Below are positions 53,509-63,010 of a stretch of 64,000 nt of DNA, piece after piece. Source of the stretch: Flavobacteriales bacterium (GTDB lineage Bacteria; Bacteroidota; Bacteroidia; Flavobacteriales_E; Vicingaceae); NCBI GenBank assembly GCA_026196775.1, contig JAPHUD010000018.1:166771-230770 (forward strand), in the 5' to 3' direction. Each line of letters begins with the position of its first letter. The stretch's first letter is position 1. The notes below the pieces were generated by a model, which ran no database searches, was not told the DNA's origin, and worked only from the letters and a program-made list of their open reading frames with translations. The position numbers were made by a program, and so were the translations under genes.

Positions 53509-54288
53509 TTATTTATTTACAATAAATCGTTTAGTAATTTTTTCTGCTTGATAGGTAAGTTGGTAGAAATAAACACCGTTCTCATAATCACTTGCATTAA
53601 GTATATATGTGTTTTTACCAGAGCTAGCACTAATTTTTTCTGTTTTAATTACTTTTCCTAATAGATTAAAAACAGTTAACTCAATAACTTCAGCAGTTGG
53701 TGTATTAAACTTTATAGTTGAAGTATTATTAAATGGATTTGGGTAGTTTTGAGTAATTGCAAATTTATTTTCTGCCAATTCATTAACATTAACTGTAGAT
53801 CCAGTAGTGTCTACAATATCAATAAAATAATAATTTACATCAAACGGTTGAGTTTGTGTAAGACCAAATACCGTAGCATAAGTTGTTCCGTTAACACTAA
53901 TAGGATAGCTTCCTGTATCTGAAACAGTAGGATTACCAGTAATTAACATACAACTGGAAGTTCCTCCTAAAAATTTAAAAGGCAATGCGTTTTCATTTTC
54001 AGAAACAATGGTAAAGCCTGGAGGTAACCCTGTAACAGAGGTGACAATAACACTATCAATTGGAACTGTAGTACAAGGAGGAAAAGCAATAACAATACAA
54101 GTATCAGCAGGAGTTACTGCTGTTATCACTTCATTATATGGTTGACCAACGTAAGCAGTTGGTAAATTAGTTGCACTATCTGGATAAACTCCTGGAGCGG
54201 TATATTGACCATCTGGAGCACAATTTTGAGCTATAATAGTAGTTGAAATAGCAATAATAGCTAACAAAGAAAGTAATGTTTTTTTCAT
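53509..54288 (-). CDS. Secreted protein with T9SS type A C-terminal sorting domain
   Basis: A 259-residue exported protein. Signal peptide to about residue 20 (IIAQNCAPDG). The middle part is Thr/Pro-rich with several cysteines and Ig-like strands. The last 80 residues are a type A sorting domain (LAENKFAITQNYPNPFNNTSTIKF … ENGVYFYQLTYQAEKITKRFIVNK), recognised by the type IX secretion system for export and anchoring. No enzymatic domain recognised. It precedes the FadL-type gene on the same strand. Confidence 0.92.
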   Translation of the reverse strand: MKKTLLSLLAIIAISTTIIAQNCAPDGQYTAPGVYPDSATNLPTAYVGQPYNEVITAVTPADTCIVIAFPPCTTVPIDSVIVTSVTGLPPGFTIVSENENALPFKFLGGTSSCMLITGNPTVSDTGSYPISVNGTTYATVFGLTQTQPFDVNYYFIDIVDTTGSTVNVNELAENKFAITQNYPNPFNNTSTIKFNTPTAEVIELTVFNLLGKVIKTEKISASSGKNTYILNASDYENGVYFYQLTYQAEKITKRFIVNK

Positions 54289-54438
54289 AAAGGTTGATTT
54301 AGATTTAAATTTGAGTCTTCAAATGTATAAAAAAATATGATGAGATAAAATAAAACTTATAAACGATTTTAAAGTATAGACCTCTCTCTAAAGTTTTTGT
54401 CTATAAGAAACTGTTTAGTTGGTGTTAAAATAAATAGG

Positions 54439-55017
54439 TTAATGCTCAGCAGGTAAAGCTACATTAAGATCTCTGTTTACTGTTTTAAAACCTAAAATTC
54501 CTTCTCGAACTTCAATTTCATAAAAATAATTTTGTTGCAGAAAATCATCTTCATTGGGGTAGGTAAGTTCTTTAATTTTATATTTTCCAGTAATCAGGTT
54601 TCTTTCAGCTTTGATACCAAGAGTTCCAATAGTACGTTGTTCTTCTAGAAAATATTCTTCAATATAATAATAGTGAGTAAATTTAGTGGTGTAAAAATAA
54701 TAGTTTATCAGCAATAAACTCCCACAAATAAAAGGAGCTATGCCCATTAAATTAAAAATGAAAGCTTCGTACTTAGTGAAGTGAAACCATTTAGTATAGA
54801 GTCTTAATGGTAATAAAAAACCAATAACTGCTAAAAATGCAAATATTTTAGAGAAATCATAAAAACTAATTACAGTATAAGGATAATAAGCAACACACCA
54901 CATACTTCCAATAAAAAAACCAGCAATAACAATTGTAATAACCGTCATACTTTTATCTTTTTTAGGGTGGTACTTTTTTACAACTTTTTCTGTTGATATG
55001 TCGGTGTTTTTCTTCAA
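54439..55017 (-). CDS. Hypothetical membrane protein
   Basis: A 192-residue protein with a basic N-terminus and three likely transmembrane helices (VITIVIAGFFIGSMWCVAYYP; FAFLAVIGFLLPLRLY; FIFNLMGIAPFICGSLLLINYYF). A C-terminal soluble region follows (ITGKYKIKELTYPNEDDFL). I do not recognise the family. The next gene on the strand encodes an MBL-fold hydrolase 21 bp upstream. Function unknown. Confidence 0.75.
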   Translation of the reverse strand: MKKNTDISTEKVVKKYHPKKDKSMTVITIVIAGFFIGSMWCVAYYPYTVISFYDFSKIFAFLAVIGFLLPLRLYTKWFHFTKYEAFIFNLMGIAPFICGSLLLINYYFYTTKFTHYYYIEEYFLEEQRTIGTLGIKAERNLITGKYKIKELTYPNEDDFLQQNYFYEIEVREGILGFKTVNRDLNVALPAEH

Positions 55018-55038
55018 TTTAATAACACTTGTTACTTA

Positions 55039-55689
55039 TTAACTAACATTCTCTCCAACAAATGGATTATATTTTTTTTCGTTTCCAATAGTGGTTGATG
55101 GGCCATGTCCAGTATGAACTACATAATCATCTGGCAAGGTGAAAAGTTGCGTTTTAATGCTGTTTACTAAAGTATTTAAATCACCGCCAGGCAAATCTGT
55201 TCTGCCAATGCTATTATAAAAAAGCACATCACCATTAATCACTAATCTTTCTAAATGATTTATAAAAACTACATGACCTGGAGCATGACCAGGAGTGAAC
55301 CTAACCTCAAGTTCGGTATTTCCAAAACGAATAATTTCGTCTGCTTCAATATACCTAGATGGTTCTGGAGAAGGGTCAACTGTAAAACCATATAAGTGTC
55401 CATATTCTGTTGTAGCCAAAAGTACAGGTAAATCTTCTTTATGAATTTCTAATCCTAGATTAAATTTTTTAGCTATAAAATTATTACCTAAAATATGGTC
55501 GATATGACAATGTGTATTGAGTAACCTAACAGGTTTTAGTTCGTTTTCGAGAATGAAATTTACCAATTGATTTTGTTCGGCAGCGGTGTAACACCCTGGA
55601 TCTATGATTACACATTCTTTAGTTTCATCATAAAGCACATAGGTATTTTCTTGAAAACCGTTAAACACAAAAGATTGTAAGTTAAGCAT
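55039..55689 (-). CDS. MBL-fold metallo-hydrolase, glyoxalase II-like
   Basis: A 216-residue metallo-beta-lactamase-fold enzyme. The metal-binding motif is LNTHCHIDHILGNN (HxHxDH), followed by FTPGHAPGHVVF (His), the Asp in VINGDVLFYNSIGRTDLPGG and the last His in VVHTGHGPSTT. Members are hydroxyacylglutathione hydrolase-like thioesterases or persulfide dioxygenases; the substrate is not decidable. It shares an operon with the downstream membrane protein and is divergent from the 1090-residue envelope protein gene. Confidence 0.93.
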   Translation of the reverse strand: MLNLQSFVFNGFQENTYVLYDETKECVIIDPGCYTAAEQNQLVNFILENELKPVRLLNTHCHIDHILGNNFIAKKFNLGLEIHKEDLPVLLATTEYGHLYGFTVDPSPEPSRYIEADEIIRFGNTELEVRFTPGHAPGHVVFINHLERLVINGDVLFYNSIGRTDLPGGDLNTLVNSIKTQLFTLPDDYVVHTGHGPSTTIGNEKKYNPFVGENVS

Positions 55690-55765
55690 AATTGTTAATT
55701 TTGATTTTTTGGAAATGTAAAAGTATCATATTCATTACAAAAAGTCTTATTTTTACGCTAAACAT

Positions 55766-58700
55766 TTGAACAGGCTTATCAAAAATAACATCAAAAATAT
55801 TTTACTGTTGAGTACTATCTTTTTACTAGCTACAACTCAGTTGGATGCTCAGTTTTATAATGGTACTAAGGTTGGGTTTGGTAAAAACCGTGTTCAGTAT
55901 GATTATTTTGAGTGGAAGTTTTATCGCTACCAACAATACGAAACTTACTTTTATACAGGAGGTAAGGAGTTAGCAGAGTATACTGCCAAAGTTGCTCGAA
56001 AATATATCCCCGAACAGGAAGAGCTTTTTGAGTTTAATTTAGTAGATAAAATTCAGTTTATCATTTATAACAAACAATCTCACTTTAAGCAAAGCAATGT
56101 AGGACTTTCTTTAGAAAATGGTGAGTTAGGAGGTATTACCACAATTATGGGAGAGAAAGTTTTTCTCTATTTTGATGGTAGTCATGAAAATTTTGATATA
56201 CAGATAAAGGAAGGAATAGCTAGAGTGCTTATCAATCAACAAGTTTATGGTAGTAACTGGCGACAAGTAATAAAAAACTCTACCTTATTAACTTTACCTG
56301 ATTGGTATCAGTTGGGCTTAACATCTTACATTTCTAAAGGTTGGAATTCTGAAATCGAAAATAGTGTTAGAGATGGTGTGATGTCTGGAAAATATAGAAA
56401 GTTTAATCGATTATCTGATCAGGATGCTATCATTGCTGGACATTCACTTTGGGCCTACATTGTAGAAACTTACGGAGAAGCTGTAATTCCAAATATTTTA
56501 TACATGACAAGGGTAACACAAAGTGTTGATAAAGGGTTTTTATATGTGTTAGGCGTTTCTACTAAAAGCCTTACAAAAGAATGGATGGAGTTTTACAAAT
56601 CTGAATTTAAAAATTTAAATAAAACACCTAAAGAATTTTATGAGAAAAATGAGTTGTTCAAAATTAAAAAGAGAAGAGACTATTCTCAATTTAAGGTAAG
56701 TAATGATGGAAATAACTTTGCTTATGTAACTAATAAATTAGGACAATATAAGATTTACATTTATTACAAGGATAATGACAAAAAGTATAAAATTTTCAAG
56801 AAAGAGTTTAAATTAGATAGGGTGAATGATTATTCTTACCCTGTTTTGGCTTGGCACCCTGCAAGTGAAATATTATCTTTTGTAACTGAAGAAAAAGGCT
56901 TTTTAAAAATGTATTATTTCGACATAAATTCTGGTGGTCTAGAAGTGAAAGCCTTATTTAATTTAGAGAAAGTAACCGCAATGGATTATCATGATAATGG
57001 TAGAGAAATTGTTTTTTCAGGAGTTGCTAAAGGCCAGTCGGATTTATATTTATATACAATAGGTTCTAATTCTCAGAAAAAAATTACCAATGATTTATTT
57101 GATGATTTAGAGCCTCAATTTATAGAAAATTCAACAAAAATTATTTTTACATCTAACAGGTTAACCGATTCTTTAGGTTATCAGCCAGCTAATTTAGAGT
57201 TGTTTTATAATAAAAGAGATGTTTGGATTTTAGATTACCTTTCGGAAGATAAAACCCTTTCAAGAGTTACAGAATCTACTAAATTCTCAGAAAGTTTACC
57301 TTATGGATATGATTCAGCAGTATATTACCTCGGTGAACAAAATAGAGTGAACACTCAATTCAGTGCAGTAAAAGATAGTTTTATTACACATATTGATACT
57401 ACTATTCATTATCATCATTTTTATGATGCAAAGCCTGCAAAAACTATTTTTAGTAGAGGAATAAAAGAACACTTTATAAACTCTAGAGGTATTTCTACTA
57501 CTGTGTTAGTTGATGATTTTAAATACCATTTATTATCAAACGACATCAACGAACCTATTATTGATAGTGTTAGTCAACAGTTACAAAATGACTCATTAAA
57601 AAATGAACAAGTACCTAGCAACTTACCTAATTTGGATAATTCTATTTTATTAAAACCAGTAGAGTATTCTAGTGACACTATTAATCCTGAGCAAGAAGCA
57701 GTAGATATTAAAAATTATATTTTTGAGAGTGAAAAAACTACACCAATTCAAAAAAACACCATTGTAATTGGCGAACGAAAATCTGAGATTGATTCTTTAC
57801 CAGAAGAGTTTAAAATGCCTAATCAACGAAATTATAATTTGTCATTTTTTAATGATAACTCCGCTTTAAGGTTAAGTAATAGTTTTGTTAATGGCGAGTA
57901 TCAGCTTTTTACAGGAGGTGCTTTTAATGGACCTGGAATTGGAGGTTTGATAAAATTAGGAACAGTAGATTTGTTTGAAGACCATAAAATATATGGTGGA
58001 GTTAGAATTTCTTCAGGAACAAGAGAGTATTTTATGACCTATCAGAATTTAGTTAGAAGATGGGATAAAGAATATACTTTTGCTAGAACCACATTTAGTG
58101 CTACTAATGGATTAAATGTTTTTGGAGTAGCTACCAACACACTTCATTATTCATTAAAATATCCTTTTAGCGAAGTAGCAAGTGTTAGAGGTACTGCAAG
58201 CATTAGAAATGATAATATTATTGTAAAATCTACTGATCAATTTGCTCTTGAAGCTAGGAATTTGAATGAATTTAGAGGTGTTTTAAAAATGGCTTATGTT
58301 TTTGATAATTCAAGACATAAAATGCCTAATATCTATTTTGGCACTAAGTTTAAGTTGTTTGGAGAGTATTATCAAGAAGTGTTTGAAAACAATACTACGG
58401 GTGATGGAACAATTGGAAATACACAGGTGCTAGGATTAGATTTAAGACATTCATTACAATTGAGTAGAGAAATTGTTTGGGTAAACAGATTAGCTTCCAG
58501 TGCTTCATTCGGAAATGAAAAATTAATTTATTACCTGGGAAGTGTAGATGAGTGGTTGCCTTTAGGTGGGCAAAATAGGTTTATCAATCAAGAAGATATA
58601 GATTTTACTAAAAACTATCGATATCAAGCATTGGCAGCTAACTTAAGAGGTTTTCCTCAAAATATTCGTAGAGGGTCAAATTTTGCGGTAATTAACAGTG

Positions 58701-59038
58701 AACTGAGAGTCCCTATATTTAAATACTTCATTAGAAGACCAATACGATCTAAATTTGTAGAAAATTTTCAGCTAATAGGTTTTGCTGATGCAGGAAGTGC
58801 TTGGGATGGTGTAAACCCTTGGGATAAGGAAAATAGAATTAATAAAGAGGTAATTGTTGATGGACCAATAAAAGTTACTGTCTTTAAAAATATAGACCCA
58901 ATAGTAGCAGGTTATGGTTTTGGAATGAGAACAACTTTGTTAGGTTATTTTGTAAGAGCAGATTGGGCTTGGGGAGTAGAAAATGGAGTCTCTAACAAAA
59001 AACCTATTTTTTATCTTTCACTCAGTTTAGATATTTAA
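55766..59038 (+). CDS. Large envelope protein: degenerate peptidase MA-like domain, TolB-like propeller, C-terminal barrel
   Basis: A 1090-residue exported protein starting at TTG, with a signal peptide ending TQLDAQF. Residues about 80-280 resemble peptidase MA-like domains, but the HExxH motif position reads KEGIARVL and the downstream Glu position reads LPDWYQLGLTSYIS, so catalysis is unlikely. Residues about 300-500 show TolB/PD40-type propeller blades (LAWHPASEILSFVTEEKG; KIIFTSNRLTDSLGY). A linker follows, and the last 400 residues form a barrel-like domain with surface-antigen pattern (RGFPQNIRRGSNFAVINSELRVPIF). It is tightly followed by the amidohydrolase gene. Confidence 0.78.
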   Translation: MNRLIKNNIKNILLLSTIFLLATTQLDAQFYNGTKVGFGKNRVQYDYFEWKFYRYQQYETYFYTGGKELAEYTAKVARKYIPEQEELFEFNLVDKIQFIIYNKQSHFKQSNVGLSLENGELGGITTIMGEKVFLYFDGSHENFDIQIKEGIARVLINQQVYGSNWRQVIKNSTLLTLPDWYQLGLTSYISKGWNSEIENSVRDGVMSGKYRKFNRLSDQDAIIAGHSLWAYIVETYGEAVIPNILYMTRVTQSVDKGFLYVLGVSTKSLTKEWMEFYKSEFKNLNKTPKEFYEKNELFKIKKRRDYSQFKVSNDGNNFAYVTNKLGQYKIYIYYKDNDKKYKIFKKEFKLDRVNDYSYPVLAWHPASEILSFVTEEKGFLKMYYFDINSGGLEVKALFNLEKVTAMDYHDNGREIVFSGVAKGQSDLYLYTIGSNSQKKITNDLFDDLEPQFIENSTKIIFTSNRLTDSLGYQPANLELFYNKRDVWILDYLSEDKTLSRVTESTKFSESLPYGYDSAVYYLGEQNRVNTQFSAVKDSFITHIDTTIHYHHFYDAKPAKTIFSRGIKEHFINSRGISTTVLVDDFKYHLLSNDINEPIIDSVSQQLQNDSLKNEQVPSNLPNLDNSILLKPVEYSSDTINPEQEAVDIKNYIFESEKTTPIQKNTIVIGERKSEIDSLPEEFKMPNQRNYNLSFFNDNSALRLSNSFVNGEYQLFTGGAFNGPGIGGLIKLGTVDLFEDHKIYGGVRISSGTREYFMTYQNLVRRWDKEYTFARTTFSATNGLNVFGVATNTLHYSLKYPFSEVASVRGTASIRNDNIIVKSTDQFALEARNLNEFRGVLKMAYVFDNSRHKMPNIYFGTKFKLFGEYYQEVFENNTTGDGTIGNTQVLGLDLRHSLQLSREIVWVNRLASSASFGNEKLIYYLGSVDEWLPLGGQNRFINQEDIDFTKNYRYQALAANLRGFPQNIRRGSNFAVINSELRVPIFKYFIRRPIRSKFVENFQLIGFADAGSAWDGVNPWDKENRINKEVIVDGPIKVTVFKNIDPIVAGYGFGMRTTLLGYFVRADWAWGVENGVSNKKPIFYLSLSLDI

Positions 59039-59041
59039 AAA

Positions 59042-60232
59042 ATGAATGAAATTATATCTTTAATAAAGCAAAAAGCTGCTGCATATAAAAATGAAGTAAT
59101 TGCCATTAGAAGACATTTGCATCAACACCCAGAACTGTCATTTAATGAATACAATACAGCTGAATTTATTTGTCAAAAATTAACAGAATATAAAGTTGAG
59201 TTTCAAAAAGAAATTGTGAAAACAGGCGTAGTAGCTTTAATTAAAGGGAAGAACCCTGAAAAAAAAGTAATTGCCTTAAGAGGGGATATTGATGCACTTC
59301 CCATACAAGAAGAAAATGAAGTAGATTATTGTTCTGAAAATGCAGGTGTAATGCATGCTTGCGGACATGACGTTCATACTGCTTCATTGTTGGGGGTTAT
59401 AAAAGTTTTATCAGAGCTTACCGATAAATTTGAAGGGACAATAAAATGTATTTTTCAACCGGGTGAAGAAAAATTGCCTGGAGGAGCCTCATTAATGATA
59501 AAAGCAGGCGTGCTTAAAAACCCTAGTCCTACTGCTATTTTCGGACAACATGTTTATCCGCAATTAACAGCCGGAAAAGTTGGTTTTCGTAAGGGAATGT
59601 ACATGGCTTCTACCGATGAGTTATACTTAACAGTTATTGGTAAAGGCGGACATGCAGCCTTACCTCATTTAAATATAGACCCGATAATGATTGCTGCTCA
59701 AACACTTGTTGCGCTTCAGCAAGTAGTAAGCAGAGGAGCAAATCCAATTACGCCTTCTGTGCTTTCTTTTGGGAAAATTCAAGCCAACGGAGCTACCAAT
59801 GTAATTCCCGACAAAGTTTATATAGAAGGAACTTTTAGAACCATGGATGAAGAGTGGAGAAAAGTTGCTCATGAAAAAATAACTTCCATAGCTGAACAAA
59901 CAGCAATAGCAATGGGAGGGAAGTGTGAAGTAGAAATTAGAAAAGGTTATCCTTTTTTGGTAAATAATGAGGAACTTACCACAAAAGCACAAGAAGCTGC
60001 CGAACTTTTTTTAGGAAAAGATAATGTGGTGGATTTAGATGTAAGAATGACAGCCGAAGATTTTGCTTATTATTCGCAAGAAATGCCTGCTTGTTTTTAT
60101 CGTTTAGGTACTGCTTTCAAAGATAAACCCAATTCTGGTCTGCATACACCAACTTTTAATATTGATGAAGCTGCTATAGAAATAAGTATTGGATTAATGA
60201 GCTGGTTGGCGATTAACGAACTAACAAATTAA
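59042..60232 (+). CDS. M20-family amidohydrolase (peptidase M20D type)
   Basis: A 396-residue cytosolic zinc-dependent amidohydrolase. The metal-binding motif MHACGHDVHTASLLGVI (Cys and His residues) and FQPGEEKLPGGASLMIKAG (Glu pair) are clear. The dimerisation-domain motif GKGGHAALPHLNIDP and the C-terminal GLHTPTFNIDE (His) complete the set. Related enzymes cleave N-acyl amino acids, hippurate or indole-acetyl amino acids. It starts 3 bp after the preceding stop codon and converges with nadC (4-bp overlap). Confidence 0.93.
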   Translation: MNEIISLIKQKAAAYKNEVIAIRRHLHQHPELSFNEYNTAEFICQKLTEYKVEFQKEIVKTGVVALIKGKNPEKKVIALRGDIDALPIQEENEVDYCSENAGVMHACGHDVHTASLLGVIKVLSELTDKFEGTIKCIFQPGEEKLPGGASLMIKAGVLKNPSPTAIFGQHVYPQLTAGKVGFRKGMYMASTDELYLTVIGKGGHAALPHLNIDPIMIAAQTLVALQQVVSRGANPITPSVLSFGKIQANGATNVIPDKVYIEGTFRTMDEEWRKVAHEKITSIAEQTAIAMGGKCEVEIRKGYPFLVNNEELTTKAQEAAELFLGKDNVVDLDVRMTAEDFAYYSQEMPACFYRLGTAFKDKPNSGLHTPTFNIDEAAIEISIGLMSWLAINELTN

Positions 60233-61062
60233 ATTGCCTTCAAACTCAAATCTAAACTATTAATTTGGTGAGTTAATGCTCCTACAGAGATGAAATCTAC
60301 TCCACAAGCAGCATATGCTCTAATAGTAGTTTCGTTAATACCGCCTGAAGCTTCCGTTTTATATTTTCCGTTAATCTTTTTTACAGCAGTTCGCATGTCT
60401 TCAAAAGAGAAATTATCCAACATAATAATATCCACATTGCCTACGGCTAAGATTTCATCTAATTCGGTTAAATTACGAGCTTCAATTTCTATTTTTAAGT
60501 CTAAGCTGTTTTCTTTTAAATAAGCATTGGTTTTGTTAATAGCCGCTGCAATTCCACCTGCAAAATCAATGTGGTTATCTTTAATCATAATCATATCGTA
60601 CAAACCCATACGGTGATTTTGTCCACCACCAATTTTTACTGCCATTTTTTCGATTAAACGTAAGCCAGGAGTGGTTTTTCTGGTATCTAATACTTTGGTA
60701 TTAAAACCTTCAATCAGTTGTATGTAATGGTTGGTTTTAGTGGCAATACCACTCATGCGTTGCATAAAGTTTAAGACAATACGCTCAGCTTTTAAAATAG
60801 ACTGATTGCTACCTTCAATAGTAAAAGCGATATCTCCTTGAGTAATAAAATCTCCATCTTTTAATAAAGGATTAAAAATTAAATTTTTATCAATACGTTG
60901 GAAAACCATATTAGCCACTTCCATTCCTGCTAATACGCCTTTTTCTTTTACTAAAAGTTGAGCTTTCCCAATAGCATTGGCAGGAATACAAGATAAAGAA
61001 GTATGGTCGCCACTGCCAACATCTTCGGCAATAGCCATTTCAATTAAATTATTAATATCCAT
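60229..61062 (-). CDS. nadC: Nicotinate-nucleotide diphosphorylase (carboxylating)
   Basis: Quinolinate phosphoribosyltransferase forming nicotinate mononucleotide in NAD synthesis. It has AIAEDVGSGDHTSL, LNFMQRMSGIATKTNHYI, the substrate-binding VLDTRKTTPGLRLIEK, IMIKDNHIDFAGG and SGGINETTIRAYAACGVDFISVGALTH. At 277 residues it is full length. It is followed upstream by the DUF4783 gene on the same strand after 23 bp. Confidence 0.97.
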   Translation of the reverse strand: MDINNLIEMAIAEDVGSGDHTSLSCIPANAIGKAQLLVKEKGVLAGMEVANMVFQRIDKNLIFNPLLKDGDFITQGDIAFTIEGSNQSILKAERIVLNFMQRMSGIATKTNHYIQLIEGFNTKVLDTRKTTPGLRLIEKMAVKIGGGQNHRMGLYDMIMIKDNHIDFAGGIAAAINKTNAYLKENSLDLKIEIEARNLTELDEILAVGNVDIIMLDNFSFEDMRTAVKKINGKYKTEASGGINETTIRAYAACGVDFISVGALTHQINSLDLSLKAI

Positions 61063-61085
61063 TAAGGTAAACTGTTTTGATTTTT

Positions 61086-61484
61086 TTATTCGTCAGATTC
61101 AATTCTTAATTCAAGAATTACAATATTACTTCCATTTTCTTGATAAAGAATATAAGTTCTAAAAACACCGTTAGCCGTAATTAAATTACCAATAGAGTAG
61201 AGAGTGTTGTTTTTAGATTCGCCATCATGAACTACTTTAAAGTCGGTGGGTTTATTGGCGGTAAAGAAGTTTTTAAGAATAATTTCAGCTTGAGCTTTGC
61301 TGAAAACACCTTCATTTTTAGGGAGGGTTAAATCAACCGTATTGTTAAAAAAACTTGCTATAGCAGCAGCATTGCCATTTTTTAAGGCTTTTGCAATATT
61401 TTCGTTGATAATAGGGTTTACAAATGCTGTAAGAGCAACAAATAAAGTGATAATGAGTAGTGATTTTTTCATTAGTTGTTTCAT
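61086..61484 (-). CDS. DUF4783-family exported protein
   Basis: A protein of 132 residues with a signal peptide (LLIITLFVALTAF). The NTF2-like core is of the DUF4783 type: IAKALKNGNAAAIASFFNNTVDLTLP, FSKAQAEIILKNFFTANKP and YIL YQENGSNIVILELRIE (the last written with a gap). I take the ATG at 61484 (MKQLMKK) over 61511, which is far from the signal peptide; 61472 is also possible. The gene lies just before nadC on the same strand. Function unknown. Confidence 0.85.
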   Translation of the reverse strand: MKQLMKKSLLIITLFVALTAFVNPIINENIAKALKNGNAAAIASFFNNTVDLTLPKNEGVFSKAQAEIILKNFFTANKPTDFKVVHDGESKNNTLYSIGNLITANGVFRTYILYQENGSNIVILELRIESDE

Positions 61485-61580
61485 GTGTTTTTGTTTTTCA
61501 AAAGTCAGCAAAAACTAAGCCATTAAGCCATAGCTATATTTTATAGAAACAAATGTAAATTAATTTTTTAATTTAGCCTC

Positions 61581-62051
61581 ATGAAGATTAGATTAATTGC
61601 AATAGGCAAAACAGACGAGACTTATTTAAAAGAAGGTATAGATAGGTACTTAGGGAGGTTAAAGCATTATATTCAGTTTGAATTTATTATTGTTAATGAT
61701 GTAAAATTGGGTAAAAAAAGTAATGTTGAAGTCCAAAAAGAATTAGAAGGCAAGGCTATTTTAGAAAAAATTACTACTAATGAAGTAGTCATTTTATTAG
61801 ATGAAAATGGAAAAGAATTTAATTCTGTAGGATTTTCAAACTTTATGCAAAAAGCACTAAATGCGGGTACTAATGTAGTCTTTGTAATTGGCGGGCCTTA
61901 TGGTTTTTCAGAAGGCATGTATCAACGTGCAAGTGCTAAAATTGCCTTATCTAAACTTACTTTTTCACACCAAATGGTAAGGTTGTTTTTTGTAGAGCAA
62001 TTGTACAGGGCTTTTACCATTATTAATGGAGAAAAATACCATCATGTTTAA
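61581..62051 (+). CDS. rlmH: 23S rRNA (pseudouridine(1915)-N(3))-methyltransferase
   Basis: SPOUT-class methyltransferase modifying pseudouridine 1915 of 23S rRNA in the 70S ribosome. Motifs are MKIRLIAIGKTDETYLKEGIDRY, VVILLDENGKEFNSVGFS, the SAM-binding knot FVIGGPYGFSEGMYQRA and the C-terminal EQLYRAFTIINGEKYHH, all diagnostic of the family. At 156 residues it is full length. It is divergent from the DUF4783/nadC operon. Confidence 0.97.
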   Translation: MKIRLIAIGKTDETYLKEGIDRYLGRLKHYIQFEFIIVNDVKLGKKSNVEVQKELEGKAILEKITTNEVVILLDENGKEFNSVGFSNFMQKALNAGTNVVFVIGGPYGFSEGMYQRASAKIALSKLTFSHQMVRLFFVEQLYRAFTIINGEKYHHV

Positions 62052-62059
62052 TAGTATTT

Positions 62060-62818
62060 TTACTTTTTTAAAAACTGACCTAGTTTAGAGATAGGCTTTA
62101 GAATTAAAGTAAACGGATGTGGTTTTAAGCCATTTACTAACCAAGCTTTTTTATCTTCTCGGTTAGCTCTAATACGATTTTTAAGACTAGCATTACTAAC
62201 ACCTCCAACACGCATTTTAACAATTACTCTTGGTAAATAAGTTAATGAAATTTTGTGTTTATGAATAAAACGAAGCATCAATTCGTAATCGGCTGCAGAG
62301 GTAAAATCAAGATTGAATTTGCCGTATTGTTGGTAAACTTCTTTTTTGACAAAAAATGTAGGGTGAGGTGGCATCCATCCTTTTAAAAACATGCCTTTTT
62401 TATATTCATTGGATTTCCAAAGACGAGTGATTTTGTCGGTATTTTCGTTGTCAACATAATGTAAGTCAGCGTAAAGTCCGTCAGCATTTGTCTGTTGGAG
62501 TTGATTTACTACATCTTCAATCACATTATTGTCAGTATAATAATCATCAGAATTTAAATTTCCTATAATTTCACCAGTAGCCAAATCAATTCCTTTGTTG
62601 ATGGCATCATAAATACCCTTGTCTTTTTCAGAAATAATAAGTGAAATGTTGTTTTTGTGTTTATTTATTATGGAAAGTGTTGAGTCAGAAGATTTACCAT
62701 CAATAACAATATATTCTATGTTTTCATAAGTTTGATTAATTACTGATTGAATAGTATCTTCAATAGTTTTTTCACTATTGTAACAAACGGTTATGATAGA
62801 AATTTTAGGTTGCATCAA
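62060..62818 (-). CDS. Glycosyltransferase family 2
   Basis: A 252-residue GT-A glycosyltransferase: PKISIITVCYNSEKTIEDTI, QTYENIEYIVIDGKSSDST, EKDKGIYDAINKGIDLATG and the metal-binding NLNSDDYYTDN (DD). The later acceptor-site motifs GWMPPHPTFFVKKEVY and TSAADYELMLRFIHK resemble WcaA-type exopolysaccharide enzymes. It is convergent with rlmH. No other polysaccharide genes are adjacent. Confidence 0.93.
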   Translation of the reverse strand: MMQPKISIITVCYNSEKTIEDTIQSVINQTYENIEYIVIDGKSSDSTLSIINKHKNNISLIISEKDKGIYDAINKGIDLATGEIIGNLNSDDYYTDNNVIEDVVNQLQQTNADGLYADLHYVDNENTDKITRLWKSNEYKKGMFLKGWMPPHPTFFVKKEVYQQYGKFNLDFTSAADYELMLRFIHKHKISLTYLPRVIVKMRVGGVSNASLKNRIRANREDKKAWLVNGLKPHPFTLILKPISKLGQFLKK

Positions 62819-62820
62819 AG

Positions 62821-62828
62821 CAAAAGTA
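62821..62828 (-). promoter_or_regulatory. Possible -7 box for the glycosyltransferase
   Basis: On the minus strand TACTTTTG matches TAnnTTTG, 2 bp before the ATG of the glycosyltransferase. It would give a leaderless mRNA; tentative. Confidence 0.3.
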
Positions 62829-63010
62829 CATCTTTTTAATTATAAAGCGATTAGTTGAATTATTTAACATTTTATCAACAAACTGTTAATAACTATTAGT
62901 ACAGAAATGGTCAACAAGTGCTTATTTTGGTTATATATAGAGTAATTTTGACAATATAATTCTTCATCTAGAATTATTAATAAATCGAATATTAATTAAA
63001 AACTATATTT

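Noticed and set aside
59669..59992. Minus-strand reading frame of 107 codons
   Set aside because: It is antisense to the well-supported M20 amidohydrolase, with no family features.
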